Shown: positions 23,195-34,996, numbered from the stretch's first letter. The stretch is 64,000 nucleotides of DNA from Coniella vitis (GCA_011317545.1 WUJK01000006.1:558001-622000); one strand, 5' to 3'. A program made the numbers and translations. Notes: generated by a model from the letters alone, not told the origin.

Positions 23195-24840
23195 AGTGGT
23201 GATGAACTGACATTCTTTGTGGGCGACGCAGAGCATACGCCAATTGCCCAGCAGTATGCTGCCGTCGCTGTCGAGTTGTCGGTCACTCTTGCATTGGACG
23301 CTACAGACGAACAGCGATGACGTCTGGCATCCTTGTTCTCCTCTTTTGTTTCTTCATCTGCGTCTTTTTTTTTTTTTTTTTGGCTTGGTATCGCCGTCGC
23401 TGGTTGTCCACCTGCATTCAATGTCGACATTCTTCTGCTTTTCGCTTCTTGGGAGAGAGTCTTTTTTAGTAGAGCTGGAGTTTTGGTCGTAGCGGCTGTT
23501 TGGCGCATTGGCACATTTGCACAGAACAACACATGGGTTTTCACGAGGGACAGCGAGTGGTCTCTTTTGTGTGTTTCACATTGCGCACATCTTACCTAGA
23601 CGACTTACCGTTGGCTGGGTCCGGACTGGATTGTAGTGTCCGTCTGGAGGAGTGCGCCGTTTGGTCATAATCTTTTGGTATCATGGCGACTGGCCTGCAG
23701 TGGGATTGCCATGGTCATCAATGATTATTTTTGGGACACTGAGAAGAACCTGGATAGGATGGAAACAGGGCCCGAATAGCACTTTTTAGTAGCCTCATGC
23801 AATATAAGCATATTCTCGATGCTCAACTGTGGCTGGCTGGTGGAAGGCGGCAAACTGGGTGTTTGGCTGGAAGCGAGTAAGTGTTTGTGCTGTGGTGAGG
23901 AGAAAGAGAAGGAAAACTGGGATGGTGAGTTTGTGGGAATAACAACCCAGCAGCCACTGAACGACTGGGGTTACAGTTGGCTTGCACGTGCCTGCAGCCC
24001 CTGTCCTTGGCCCCTGTGGTCTCCTACCATGTAAGTACTACTATTATATGCCGTCGCAACGGGGGCTTGCACAACGTTATTCGCATCTCGACATTTCACA
24101 AGCCATAAGGAATCATTTACTATATAGAAAAATCCACAATGATGATGTAGCTGGGATACGCATTTCTGCAGTTGGTGCCACTATTTCACGCACCTCATCC
24201 ATGCCATCCATGCCTAGAAAATGCAGACCGCAGAAGCAGCAGCAGGAGGGAGGTACATTCCGGGTACTCAGGCCCTGTCAGTATGATTACGCCTTGTATA
24301 CAACCTGACTCATTCTTTGTCCTTCCCTTCCAACAACTGCATGCGCTCGACTGTCCACGCTGGATGGGGATGCTAATCTCATCTCTGCTCAGGCTGGACT
24401 ATCGATCGTATCAGAGAGCAGTTGAGCGCTTGTACTCAGCCTCGTAACCGACTGTGCCTCAAGACGGTGGTTGCATGAGGCATGGACCCCCTCCCGCTTC
24501 TTGGTGGAAAAGGTGTAAGTTGTGATGGGACTTGAACTTCACTGGGACTCTGTGGTGTATAAGTGAGGTGAGTATGCCGCCTGTTGGAGAGGTTGGCTCT
24601 CGGTGATGCTGTTTCTTTCTTGTCATTTTATATTACTTGGTCTTCCTTGACGTTGATGTCCTGGCGGGAATCTGTATACCAGGATATATTCAGAAGAATT
24701 GGTTTCCCTCCTACATATATCTTGCACATCTGAACGCGCCAACACTTGCTTTGAACGAACGGTCAAAGAAGCCTCTTCCTCTTCCTCCACAATTCTCGCT
24801 TAACTAGAAGTCCATAATACTTGATAAGAGGAAGGCATTC
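23195..24840. other. Intergenic spacer without a supported gene
   Basis: About 1.65 kb between two + strand genes. It includes a T-run near 23367-23384 in the probable 3' UTR of the upstream gene and presumably the promoter of the four-domain RNA enzyme. No tRNA, repeat or coding region was recognised. Confidence 0.4.
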
Positions 24841-27800
24841 ATGGCGAACCACCACGACCCATCACCACTTCCTCCTCCTCCTCCTCCTCCTCCTCCTCCT
24901 CCTCCTCCTCCTTCTACTTCCACCACCAACCTCAGCATCACCTCCCATGATACCGCTCTCTGTATCATCCCCCCACGACATCTCTGGCCGCGTATCAACC
25001 GCCTCAGAGCCCGTTACGATAGAGCCTACACCAAGTGGCCGCCACACATCAACCTCGTCTACCCCTTTGTTCAGACCGACTCGCTTCCTCGCGCAGCAGA
25101 GTGCATACTGCATGTGATCCAACAGAAGCAGCAGAACAGCAGCGGAGGGGGTGATCCATTGCGGCTATCTCTTGGTGCAGTGGACGTGTTTACACACCGA
25201 CACCACAATACCATCTTTCTGTGTGGCGACGACCATGATGAAGGACGGGCCAAGCGACTTTCCGATCTCCGCCTGGCGATTCTCGAGGCTCTGGGCCAGA
25301 AGAAGGACAAGGGCGACAGTCGATTCCACATGACCATCGGACAGAGCGATGACATCCATGCACCCTGGCACCATTCTTTAGTGCACAAAGCAAGACTCTT
25401 GCCGCGAGTTGAGTGGGAGATTGACGAGGTGCATTTGTTAGTCCAGGATAGGACCGTGGAGGCGGGCGGTTCAGCATCGTCGTCGTCTTCTTCTTCTGTT
25501 GCAACAGAAATGAAGACATGGGCCACAATTTCCCTCCTTGATGGCAGTATCCATCGACAAACGGCGCCACAGGGATTCAACCATGTCTCTTCATCTCCCT
25601 CATTGCCAGCAATCCAGTCAGGCCTTGCGTACGAATACGCACACGCAGACGACGAATGGAAGCCGGCCTCCTACTCCCCCTCCTCGACAGACACTGATCT
25701 CGACATGACCAAGCAGGCCAGGTCTTCGCTCTTTGCCGTAGCTACATACAATGTTCTTGCCGAATTCCAGCACCCGCCCTCGCAGAAACGCTACCCTTTG
25801 CTCGTACAAAATATTCTCTCTGCCCCGGCAAAAGCTGACGTGCTCGTACTGCAAGAAGTTACAGATGACTTCCTGGCGTACCTTTTGCGCAACGAGGACA
25901 TTCGGCGTACTTTTCCCGTTTGCAGCCATGGCCCGCCGGATCAGCACGATGTCGACCCGCTGCCGAGCCACAGTAATCTCGTCGTGCTTAGCAAGCACGC
26001 CTTTGAGTGGGAGAGCGTGCCGCTTGGGCGCGAGCACAAGAGTTCACTAGTTGTCCGGTTCAAGCATGTTGGGCGGTGGATCCTGGACGAGGAAAAGAAT
26101 GACTCTTTCAAGCCAGTGGTGCTCGCGGCCGTGCATCTCACCCACGGCCTCAAAGACGGTTCGATCTCGGCCAAGAAAGCAGAGCTCGACAAGACGCTCA
26201 GCCACCTGGCCCAGGACAAGTATGCAGACCACCCCGTCATACTGGCGGGCGACTTCAACATACCCACGTCGAGCTACACCATCAGCCAGGCACATGACAA
26301 GAATGCTGTGTCTGCGCATGCCATCAGGCAGCTCCGCGCGCTCGACACCACCCTGCTTTCCGCGGGAAACAACAGCGGCGATCACAGCAGATGCCATGGC
26401 TTTAGCGATGCCTGGACCGTCTGGCGGCTAGAATGTGGAGTTGCGCTCGACGACGAGGTGGACGCGGCTTTTTTTGAGGGCGAGCAGGGCGCCACATATG
26501 ACCCGACCGTGAATACACTCGCGGCAGAGATCACCGGAGGCGGATTTGGCATGCGGCCGCAGCGGATTGATAGGATTCTGGTCAAAGGCACAACAACAGG
26601 TGCTGATGGCGAGGTGGAGGGCTTTTGGAAGGTTGTCCATTTCAACAAATTCGGACAGCTTGCAGAGACGGATCCCGAGGATGCCTCCAAGACGATGCAC
26701 GCCAGCGACCATTGGGGCGTCCGCGCGGTGTTGAGACTTGGAGCCGATACTGATCACGCAGCGACGAACAAATCTCGAGCTGTGGTATCTGTGCACCTAA
26801 AGACAGCTCGGGATTCCTTGGCAGATCCGACAGAATTGCTCCAGGCTTTGCAAAATGCTCGAAGCATACCCTCTACTGAGGACATCAAAACTCGGGCCTC
26901 TGCCTTCCAATTACTCAAGCAAATCATTTCTGATACGACCAGCGCATTGTCAACAAGTTCCACGAACCCAGCACAGCAGCAGCAGCAGCAGCAACAACAA
27001 CAACAACAACAACAATCATCCACAACGCCACCATTCGTCTTTGTCACCGTGGGATCATACGGCCTCGGCGTCTGGACCCCTTCGTCCGACATTGACTGCC
27101 TGTGCATAGGTCCCTTTAGCACCGCCACTTTCTTCTCCCTCGCTGTTGGACGGCTGCGCAGAGCCTCCAACCGCGGCCTCGATGTCCAGATTCTGCGCAA
27201 AGTCAGCGCCTACACTGGCACCATGCTGGAGTTGCAAATCCATGGTATCAAATTCGATCTGCAGTATGCCTGCGCACACTCTGTCACCGAACTCTGGCCC
27301 GCCGTGCTCAGGCTGCCTTCGTCGCACGCCGTCTGGAATCTCTCAGGCCACACCTTGGCCAAGCTCAAGGCTGTGCGCGATTGTGACTATGTGCGCCGCT
27401 CTGTCCCGGACATGGCCAAGTTCGTGGCTGCACATCGCGCCATCAAGACCTGGGCCAAGCAGCGCGGCATCTACACGGCCAAATATGGGTACTTGGGTGG
27501 TATCCAGATCACAATTCTACTGGCAAGAGTGTATAAGCTTTTGGCGCGAGATACAACGGGCCAGCTGTTATCTGTAGCCGATATACTTGTCACCTTCTTC
27601 GACCATTACGCGAATTTTGACTGGAAGCAAGACCTCGTCTTTGACCCTCTTTTCCACAAGTACCTCAAGTACCGGAGAACAGACCGTGAGCCTCTTGCAA
27701 TACTGGGATACTACCCACCTGCCCTCAACACCTGCCTCGCCGCATCCGCACCATCTGTTCGGACAATTGTAGACGAACTCAAGCGAGCAAACAGTCTGCT

Positions 27801-28824
27801 CTGTTGTGAGCATCCCACGGACACGACCTGGTCGAGTTTCCTAGGAGGAATGAACGACGGTACGGCCGAGTTTCTACGGCAGTTCAGGAGCTACATCAAG
27901 ATCGACGTGCAGTTCTGGGGAGGCTCGCTGACCAAGGGCCGCGGCTTTGTCGGCTTTGTCGAGTCCCGCTGCGTCTCGCTGCTGGTCGATCTCAACAAGC
28001 GCACGCCAACGCTGCACGCTCGCTTTTGGCCAGCTCGCTGGACGGACAAGGATACCGCCTATAACGACACCTTGATACAGCAACAAGGCGGAGAGGGGGA
28101 AGAGGACGTCCAGATGCCTCGAGATTACCAGGGCTGCTACCTCATTGGCCTCGACAAGCTCGACGACAGTGTCAGGCCGACAAAAACAGAGGAGAAGCTC
28201 ATGTTTGGTACGCTCATCTCAACGCTTGGACGATTCGAGGACCAAATCCGCAAGGATGAACGGCATTTTGACGTTCAATCCTCGTGGATGCGCGCTAGTG
28301 TTGTCAAGGCTGCTGAGATTGCGTCTCTAGTGGTCGACAACCGCGAGTGGGGCCGGTATGTGCTTGGTGACGATGATGCGGACGAGGAAGAGGAGCAGCA
28401 AGACGGCGAGGACGCGGGCGAAGACAACGATGGAGGTCAAGGAGAGGCAGCACGCGCTGGTACCCTTGGTGGCGAGTACGACGAGCAATATTACTCGCGC
28501 AGCAGCAAAAAGGACAAGGCGGCGACCAACCAACCACGCTCCGTAGTTGTTGTCAAGCCCGCAGGAGCGGGTAAGTTCCGTACTGCAGCCGACGTATTGA
28601 ACAGGCTGCGCTGGGATCCATCGCTGGACAGCGCAGACTATGTTGTTGGCTATGAAGACAGATTCTTGGGCGCCATGGAAAAGGGGCTGGATGCATGGAA
28701 GCTGGAGCAGACGCACGAGGAGTTTATTCCTCAGCACAGGATCCTGTATTTTAAGCGCAAGAGCGACGGGATCGTAGTGTGGGAGCGGCGGACGAGGAAG
28801 GATCTTTTGTTTGGGAGTGGATAG
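24841..28824 (+). CDS. Four-domain putative RNA repair/processing enzyme (2H phosphoesterase - EEP nuclease - nucleotidyltransferase - MJ1316)
   Basis: Intronless, 1327 aa from ATG 24841. Residues 10-24 are a proline run. (1) About 37-245: a 2H-phosphoesterase-like domain with WPPHINLVYPF (H69-x-N71) and RFHMTIGQ (H163-x-T165); this fold acts on 2',3'-cyclic or 2'-5' phosphodiesters. (2) About 298-630: an endonuclease/exonuclease/phosphatase fold with N304, E339 (LQEV), GDFNIP (D471, N473) and SDHWGV (D623-H624). A polyglutamine linker follows. (3) About 733-1110: poly(A)-polymerase-type nucleotidyltransferase with GSYGLGVW (G738-S739), DID (D750, D752) and KFD (D806), then a PAP central-like helical part and an RNA-binding-like part (ESRCVSLLVDL). 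(4) About 1245-1325: MJ1316/DUF504-like domain (ADVLNRLRWDP, VGYEDRF, HRILYFKR), a family proposed to recognise cyclic RNA ends. The combination suggests opening or trimming damaged RNA ends and re-tailing them. Domain names come from motifs; the function is inferred. Confidence 0.85.
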   Translation: MANHHDPSPLPPPPPPPPPPPPPPSTSTTNLSITSHDTALCIIPPRHLWPRINRLRARYDRAYTKWPPHINLVYPFVQTDSLPRAAECILHVIQQKQQNSSGGGDPLRLSLGAVDVFTHRHHNTIFLCGDDHDEGRAKRLSDLRLAILEALGQKKDKGDSRFHMTIGQSDDIHAPWHHSLVHKARLLPRVEWEIDEVHLLVQDRTVEAGGSASSSSSSSVATEMKTWATISLLDGSIHRQTAPQGFNHVSSSPSLPAIQSGLAYEYAHADDEWKPASYSPSSTDTDLDMTKQARSSLFAVATYNVLAEFQHPPSQKRYPLLVQNILSAPAKADVLVLQEVTDDFLAYLLRNEDIRRTFPVCSHGPPDQHDVDPLPSHSNLVVLSKHAFEWESVPLGREHKSSLVVRFKHVGRWILDEEKNDSFKPVVLAAVHLTHGLKDGSISAKKAELDKTLSHLAQDKYADHPVILAGDFNIPTSSYTISQAHDKNAVSAHAIRQLRALDTTLLSAGNNSGDHSRCHGFSDAWTVWRLECGVALDDEVDAAFFEGEQGATYDPTVNTLAAEITGGGFGMRPQRIDRILVKGTTTGADGEVEGFWKVVHFNKFGQLAETDPEDASKTMHASDHWGVRAVLRLGADTDHAATNKSRAVVSVHLKTARDSLADPTELLQALQNARSIPSTEDIKTRASAFQLLKQIISDTTSALSTSSTNPAQQQQQQQQQQQQQQSSTTPPFVFVTVGSYGLGVWTPSSDIDCLCIGPFSTATFFSLAVGRLRRASNRGLDVQILRKVSAYTGTMLELQIHGIKFDLQYACAHSVTELWPAVLRLPSSHAVWNLSGHTLAKLKAVRDCDYVRRSVPDMAKFVAAHRAIKTWAKQRGIYTAKYGYLGGIQITILLARVYKLLARDTTGQLLSVADILVTFFDHYANFDWKQDLVFDPLFHKYLKYRRTDREPLAILGYYPPALNTCLAASAPSVRTIVDELKRANSLLCCEHPTDTTWSSFLGGMNDGTAEFLRQFRSYIKIDVQFWGGSLTKGRGFVGFVESRCVSLLVDLNKRTPTLHARFWPARWTDKDTAYNDTLIQQQGGEGEEDVQMPRDYQGCYLIGLDKLDDSVRPTKTEEKLMFGTLISTLGRFEDQIRKDERHFDVQSSWMRASVVKAAEIASLVVDNREWGRYVLGDDDADEEEEQQDGEDAGEDNDGGQGEAARAGTLGGEYDEQYYSRSSKKDKAATNQPRSVVVVKPAGAGKFRTAADVLNRLRWDPSLDSADYVVGYEDRFLGAMEKGLDAWKLEQTHEEFIPQHRILYFKRKSDGIVVWERRTRKDLLFGSG
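24871..24913 (+). repeat. CCT microsatellite encoding a proline run
   Basis: A CTC/CCT-type trinucleotide tract at the very start of the four-domain enzyme; it encodes about 15 consecutive prolines. Confidence 0.85.
26973..27017 (+). repeat. (CAG)n(CAA)n tract encoding polyglutamine linker
   Basis: A block of CAG codons followed by CAA codons, about 15 glutamines. It lies precisely in the linker between the EEP nuclease part and the nucleotidyltransferase part of the four-domain enzyme. Confidence 0.9.
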
Positions 28825-29134
28825 CGAGCGCCGGCCGAGCCTGTGTTAGCGGATTTGGCGAGTACACTGTACGGTAGCTTCGTGTGAGAGGATGAGGATG
28901 CACATCGGTCACCCACGACGTGGCCGCGCATCAGTGGCTGCATATACCAAGTAGTGAAGTATCCAATCCATGTGGCTGTGCGTGTCCACGCTTTCTCTCG
29001 TTGCGTGATTTGTTCGCCCGAGAGAAGCTGGGAGAAAAAAAACACCCCACGATATCTGTCTTTGACACCCAACTCTTTTTTCTATTCCTATGTGGGAAAA
29101 ACCCAACCCTTTCATCCACAGCCAGAATAGCGCC
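28825..29134. promoter_or_regulatory. Short spacer between RNA-repair-like gene and HET gene
   Basis: Only 310 bp separates the stop of the four-domain enzyme from the HET-gene ATG on the same strand. It must hold a terminator/polyadenylation region and the HET promoter, unless the two are transcribed together. No motif decides between these. Confidence 0.45.
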
Positions 29135-31780
29135 ATGGCTCGTCACACGATCGCTAGTAAAGCGAGCAACCCACGCGGCGGTCCCAATCAGCAGCTCTGT
29201 GAGCGATGTCGGCCATGGGACGATTTAGTCACCATATCTTCCGGGAATAATCCGCTAAAGCTAAGCAACCCGATCGGCGGCTCTGTGGACTCGTCTCTCC
29301 ATGTGCTGCTCGCAAACACAAGCTGTCTGATCTGCCAGGCGCTAGCATCAGCCATCACCACCAGGCTTGCACACGAGCAGCGCGCAGAGCCACAGCTCAA
29401 CACCGACGATGTCCTCGTCCGCAATTATGGGCCGTACTTTTTGCACTCGGGGTATCGTGACCCAACGCCGGCAGACACTGAATCAGGGGGCTGGATGATC
29501 GACTGGTCAGATCCGACGTGCACGAGGCTACGGGTTATCATCAAACTGGATGTCTTTTGCTCCACAGATAACTCAATGCCGGTCTACTACATGACGCCCC
29601 AGTTCTGTTTGAGACATAGCCGGTCAAAGCCCACGACACTGGTGGCCGTGGATCCTTGGGAAATACCATACTTCGACACGACGCTGCTGAGAACGTGGAT
29701 CGATACTTGTGATGGTATTCACGCCCATGAAAACGCTGCTCATGATCTTGAAACAGGTTGGTCATTCTTTCTTTGGGGCAGAACCTGAGTCAGTTGTTAG
29801 AAAAGCGACAGTAAGAGAGTGTGCGTCGCGTCAGTCTTGTGCGAAATGGGACAACAACGGCAATATCGAACAACTGGCTTTGAAGTACAAGCAGTCGAGT
29901 AACGAATGGCGCTTGGTCGCTTCGGGTGTCGTGATTCTTATTCGTTTCGTGTGACGGAGGCTGTCTTTGCTAACCATCAGCCACTCGAAGGGCCACTACC
30001 TAGCGACTTCAGGGTCGTCGACGTAGAATGCATGAAGGTGACGAAGCATGTTGAACCTGGCAGCTATGTCGCCCTTAGTTATATGTGGCAGAAGAACGGA
30101 CATGGCGGTGTTCATGATCAGTTGACAAGGATGAATCAGTCAGTACTGGAGAGCGACGGTGGCCTAGGCAGCCTTCACTTACCGCCCGTTTTCCTGGATG
30201 CCATTTCCTTGTGCCGAAATCTTGGAGAGCGCTACTTATGGATTGATCGGCTCTGTATCGTCCAGGATGACGCACAGTCCAAACACGGACAGATCAGTTT
30301 GATGGATACTATTTACAGCTCTGCCAGCTTCACCATTATGGCGGCATTGAATTGTCGAGACGGTAGTGCCGGTCTGCCTGGCTGTCCTGGACGACCGAGG
30401 ATTTCTTCAGCGCTGCAAGTGCCGCGTGCTTGCGAGGGCAATAGAAGAGGAATTGTACCCGTGGGCCTGCGGCAAGTTGTAGACACCTCGGAGTGGGACA
30501 GACGTGGTTGGACTTTCCAAGAACGACTTCTCTCGAGACGCCGACTCTTCATCACCGATCACCAAGTTATCTTCCAGTGCGCCAGCGGCACAGCGTATGA
30601 GGAGCTCTCGCACTTGCCTCACAATCCGGACCTAGTCATTCTTGGTGATGTCCAAGGCGGCTATCCGGAGGACACGCAGACAGCTGAAACTCAAGGCAAG
30701 ATGGAAAGGCGACGCCAACACCGCTTCCAAATGCCTGGTTTTGAAGACTTGTTCAACCATGACAGTCGGGCTTTCCTCGGCCGGTACTCTATCAACCGCT
30801 ACGAGATTGGCGGAACTGTTGATATGGAAACATACTTCCAGAGCGTGGAGGACTACACAACCCGGCAGTTGACTTTCCCCTCAGACATTCTGAATGCCTT
30901 CGCAGGCGTAGCCCACAGATTAGGCAAGCAATTGTACACGCCTATAGCCTATGGCCTGCCGGAGCGCTATCTCGCCCAGTCACTGTTGTGGCGATGCGTG
31001 GGCGCTGCTGGACTTGCAAGCCATTTAGGAGCCGCCGGAGCGGCGGGTAGAACGTCGTATATCCCGAGCTGGAGTTGGGCCTCAACAGGTCTGCCGAGCG
31101 ATTATCTTTGGGGCGGCGGCTGGATCCCAGTGGTCAACTTGAGTCTGGTCGTGAGCGTCGTCATGTTCCACCTGTACGACCCAGAGACCGGTCTTCGGAT
31201 GCTGGAACAGGAGAAACAATGGCCGGCATGCGAAGACATCTCTGCCGACGAGATTGTCATGCATGACATGCATTCTGGCAAGCAACAGGTTCGTCCATTC
31301 TCCTCAGATGCCGAATTCTGGAGCAACTGTCCGCACAGTCCAGACCAGATGCTCGCGCGTCGCACCCTTGATACAGCTGCCTGTGCTGCGGCAGGCCATT
31401 TTCCTGGCGCCTTGGTCTTCAACACAACGACAGCAGAGCTCCTTGTGGATTGGCAAAAGAAGCGAAAAGGCTTGGCCAGTATTGTGGCCCCGGCCACTGG
31501 CGACGTTGTTGGGCACGTGAATTGTAGCAGTGGCTTCGCTGCCGCGCATCCGATGCATCAGTTGGTGAGAGCCAAGTTTGTCGTTGTTGGTGCGGGGTTG
31601 CAACGGTATCAATGGACTGCTCTGCGCACCCGGAAAGCCTTCAAGCGGCGTTTCTACGTTCTTCTCGTTGAGCCCGTGCCTGACCAGTCGCTCGTTGTGC
31701 GTAGGGTCGAGGTTGGTTATGTCCACATCGAAATGTGGAGGATCTGCCAACCGACGTGGGAAACTGTGGTTTTATCCTGA
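29135..31780 (+). CDS. HET-domain (heterokaryon incompatibility) protein
   Basis: Fungal HET proteins trigger or modulate incompatibility-type cell death and innate-like recognition. The core begins with YVALSYMW near residue 232, followed by SLCRNLGERYLWIDRLCIVQ and DTIYSSASFTIMA, the family's diagnostic blocks. The N-terminal part has a Cys pair (CERCRPW), LLANTSCLICQAL and LRTWIDTCDG, as commonly precede HET domains. One phase-consistent model is 29135-29714, 29782-29810 and 29981-31780 (802 aa). Intron 2 has a canonical GTAAGA donor and ends ACCATCAG; intron 1 (GTATTC...GGCAG) is weak. If exon 1 instead runs to 29756, where homology-like residues continue, the reading frames do not join, implying a frameshift or an undetected intron. 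Gene identity is sure; the 29715-29980 structure is not. Confidence 0.8.
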
Positions 31781-33055
31781 TGATGAGCATTTAAGTTCCT
31801 TGATTCATTCAATAATGGGCATATTGAAGCGTCTCTGCTTTCTACCTACCAAGAGCATTCGGTTCTTGTTTCTGGCTTCGGCCGCGTAGCCTTGAATTAG
31901 AGTATTGGGTAGCGTGAAAAGAAAGTGAAGACATGTGCACAATCGTAGGCCTACCCAGGTCGATACTGAGTAAAGATGAGTCACGGGGTAGGCTAGATTA
32001 ATACTTTTGCATGAAGGCCGAGATCACTCCTTCCTTCTTTTATCCCATCCTGTGCTTTATAGTAATATCAACGTTCTTTCCTTTTTCTTCACCCCGGCGC
32101 TTATCTCATCAACAGCAATGCTCCGTTCCGACTTTTGGTTTAGAGCACCAGCGCGCTTCGACCCGTAGCCCTTTACGCAAACTAGGATACAACTTCACTT
32201 CCAGAACCAAGGCACGAAGTCGATTGTCAAAAAAAGAAGCCCACGGGTCCAGTCTCAATTTTGCAGTACAAGTCAATTCAATACCCCCACATGGGCCCCT
32301 TTTTAAGATTTACTCGGAACCGGGTCTTCCATGCTGGTTTTCCATCCATCCAAAGGAAATGGTTGCCATTCGGTGTTAACCACCGCTGATCACCGTCATT
32401 GGTTAAAAGTGTATGACCAAATCCTTGCCTTTTTCTTTTTCTTGTGCAACGAATGGCTACCCTCAATGAGAAAAAGACTAGCTGAGATCCAAGGTCTCCG
32501 CGAGTAGGAGAAGAAACCAAGTCCACCCTTTTCCCTCTTCCCAGCTTTCGAAAGAATAAAATCCAAACAGTTTATCCATCTATCCATATCCATAAGCGGA
32601 CTGAAACTTCAAAAAAGACGGATGAAACCACAGGTAGACTTGATATGCATAGTATATCAAATGTGGGCAAAGCCTCCTCGTTGGAGAAGTGGAAACAAAG
32701 GTATTCGTCATCAACACGTTTCGTTAATAAAAACAAGCCACCCTCTCCAAAAAACAACAACAATAACAACACAAAATCTGTGATAGCACTACCCAGCGAA
32801 CTTTCGGTTTCGGTTCTTTGAGTCTTTCGTTCTTTCTTTTCCTTCTTTCTTGAATTGTTTGTTTGTTTGTGCAATCGCATATGCGCGCCCATGACCGATG
32901 AAAATGCTGTGATTTTTCTCGCAGAGCCAAAAAAAAAAAACGCCTACACATCAGATGCAACCAAAAGGTGTTCATGCGAATCTCCCCCCACCCAGGCTAA
33001 CGAAGGTTGAAGCAAACAAACCATGATATACAAGCACACTATGCCAGTGTAGAGC
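31781..33055. other. Convergent intergenic spacer
   Basis: About 1.28 kb between the HET (+) and Ost-alpha-like (-) 3' ends. It has an A-run near 32929-32940 and pyrimidine-rich patches. Short frames on both strands show no protein character. Confidence 0.4.
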
Positions 33056-34959
33056 CTATATCATGGATCCACCCAAGTTTTGGTGCGGGTTGCCGCCCCA
33101 TAACGCCGCTCCTATTGTCGCCTGTGCGGGGTCACGAGCCTGTGCTGTGTTCTGTCGTTGCGGTTCCGCTTCTACGTGGTCTGCGTACACGGCCGTCCCG
33201 ATATTCTGTCTCGATGGGTCAGAGCTTTGATGGTAATAATCGTCTGTAGAGGCTGCATGCTGTGTTTGACTTGCATAGCCTGTCAGTTGCCGTAGGTAGG
33301 GTTGGCCACTGCCGTCGTCGTCGTCGCTGCTGTTCGCTTCGTATGGCGCCGGTGGTGGCGGCTGATGGAATTGACGGGGGTATTCTGCACCCATCTCGTA
33401 AGGTTGACTGTAATGTTCATCTTCATGGGGTGGAGAGAGGGCTCTACTGGACGGATTTGCTTGGGCATTTGCAATCAGCCCTGCTCCTTCATCACTTGCT
33501 GCGCCTTTGGCCCGGCCGCTGTGTTGGTTCATTGCAAAAGTGCTTTGTCCTAGAAAGCAAAAGTCCGTGTCAGCAGAATGAGTGGTCAGGAACTATGTAT
33601 GATTTTGGAGAATGACGCGAAAATTGGAACGGGGAAATATGGGGAAAAAAGCAAGAGAAAGCTATTGCATATGAATAGTCTTCCACCATATCGTTCACAG
33701 CCCTTTTCCAAATGGTCTGAAGCTGCTGATGGTAGCCAGAGGTCCCTCCCAAGGCCATGTAGGAATGGTGCTTACGGAACTGAGTCGCGATAGGCAAGTG
33801 ATCGGTACTCTTGCCCGGGCGCGGCTCATAAGGGTATAAAGCACGAGAACTGTCGTGTTCCTTACCATCCATGTCGATATCCATAGCCATGTTCTTCTGG
33901 TAGCTGATATCCTCGTGGCGGTGCTTGACGCCCACAAAGAGCCAGCGCATTCCGCGTCCAAACGCCTTGGCCACATCCCAGAAGTTGAAGGCATCTACCA
34001 ACGCCATGAACACACTACAGCGCGGTTGCGGTGTATTCTCCTGCGGCTCCGGAGCGTCCGGATTTGGCTTGGGATAGAATACGATGGGCGCATTGGGGCG
34101 GTAAGGTGCCCAGGGAAACGCATAAATGTGCAAGATGGCAAAGATGAACATCTCAACAGACAGCAGCAGCGCCGGTATGCCGGTAGATATATCGGGGTAC
34201 TGGAGTTTGGCGGAAGAGTGGATGATGGTGAGCCAGGAGCTCGCCACCGAAATGGCGACAGACTGCCAGAAACTAAGGAAAATAACCAGCTTGATGGAGA
34301 GAACCTTGAGAAAGGGCTTGTGGTATGCCAGTTGCTGCTTGAACTGCACGTAATACTGAATAATGCAGTACATGGCAATGGCCACAGCCACAGACTCGAT
34401 CGCCATCACCTATTGCGGGAGCCTGTCAGTCATTTATTGTGTTCAATGCCGGGGGGCGTGACCGCTTTGGGACACCAAAATGCAGAGCTTCAACGTACCC
34501 AAACATGAGCAAACAGAGGACTGAGCGAGCTTTCGCAGTACTTTTTGTAATGCTGTGTTACAACCGCAACTATTGTCATGATGACCCGAATGAAGCAATA
34601 GTGGTAGACTCCAATCCAGATGATGTTGAACCAAGTCAGGCCACTCTTGGGAGTGCGCCAAGGGCCCCTGTCTCCTCCACACATGGCCTTGAACCAGTTG
34701 ATGGGCAGTACCCAGTCCTGAATCGGGGACAGTTGCCGGAAGAACTGCTTCTGATCATGTAGATTTCGCCCTATATATTGACACATTAAGCTGAAGAAAG
34801 CTGCAATTGCAAATGCCTCATACGCGTCAGAAAGGACCGAGTAGTACACAGCGTGGTGGTAGAATGTAAGTTGCAGGAAGTTGGATGCTGCATATACCGG
34901 TACCATGAACAGAATACGGATAATGCTGGGCACAGCGCGTTAGTATACCGGAGCAGCAC

Positions 34960-34996
<37 letters not shown>

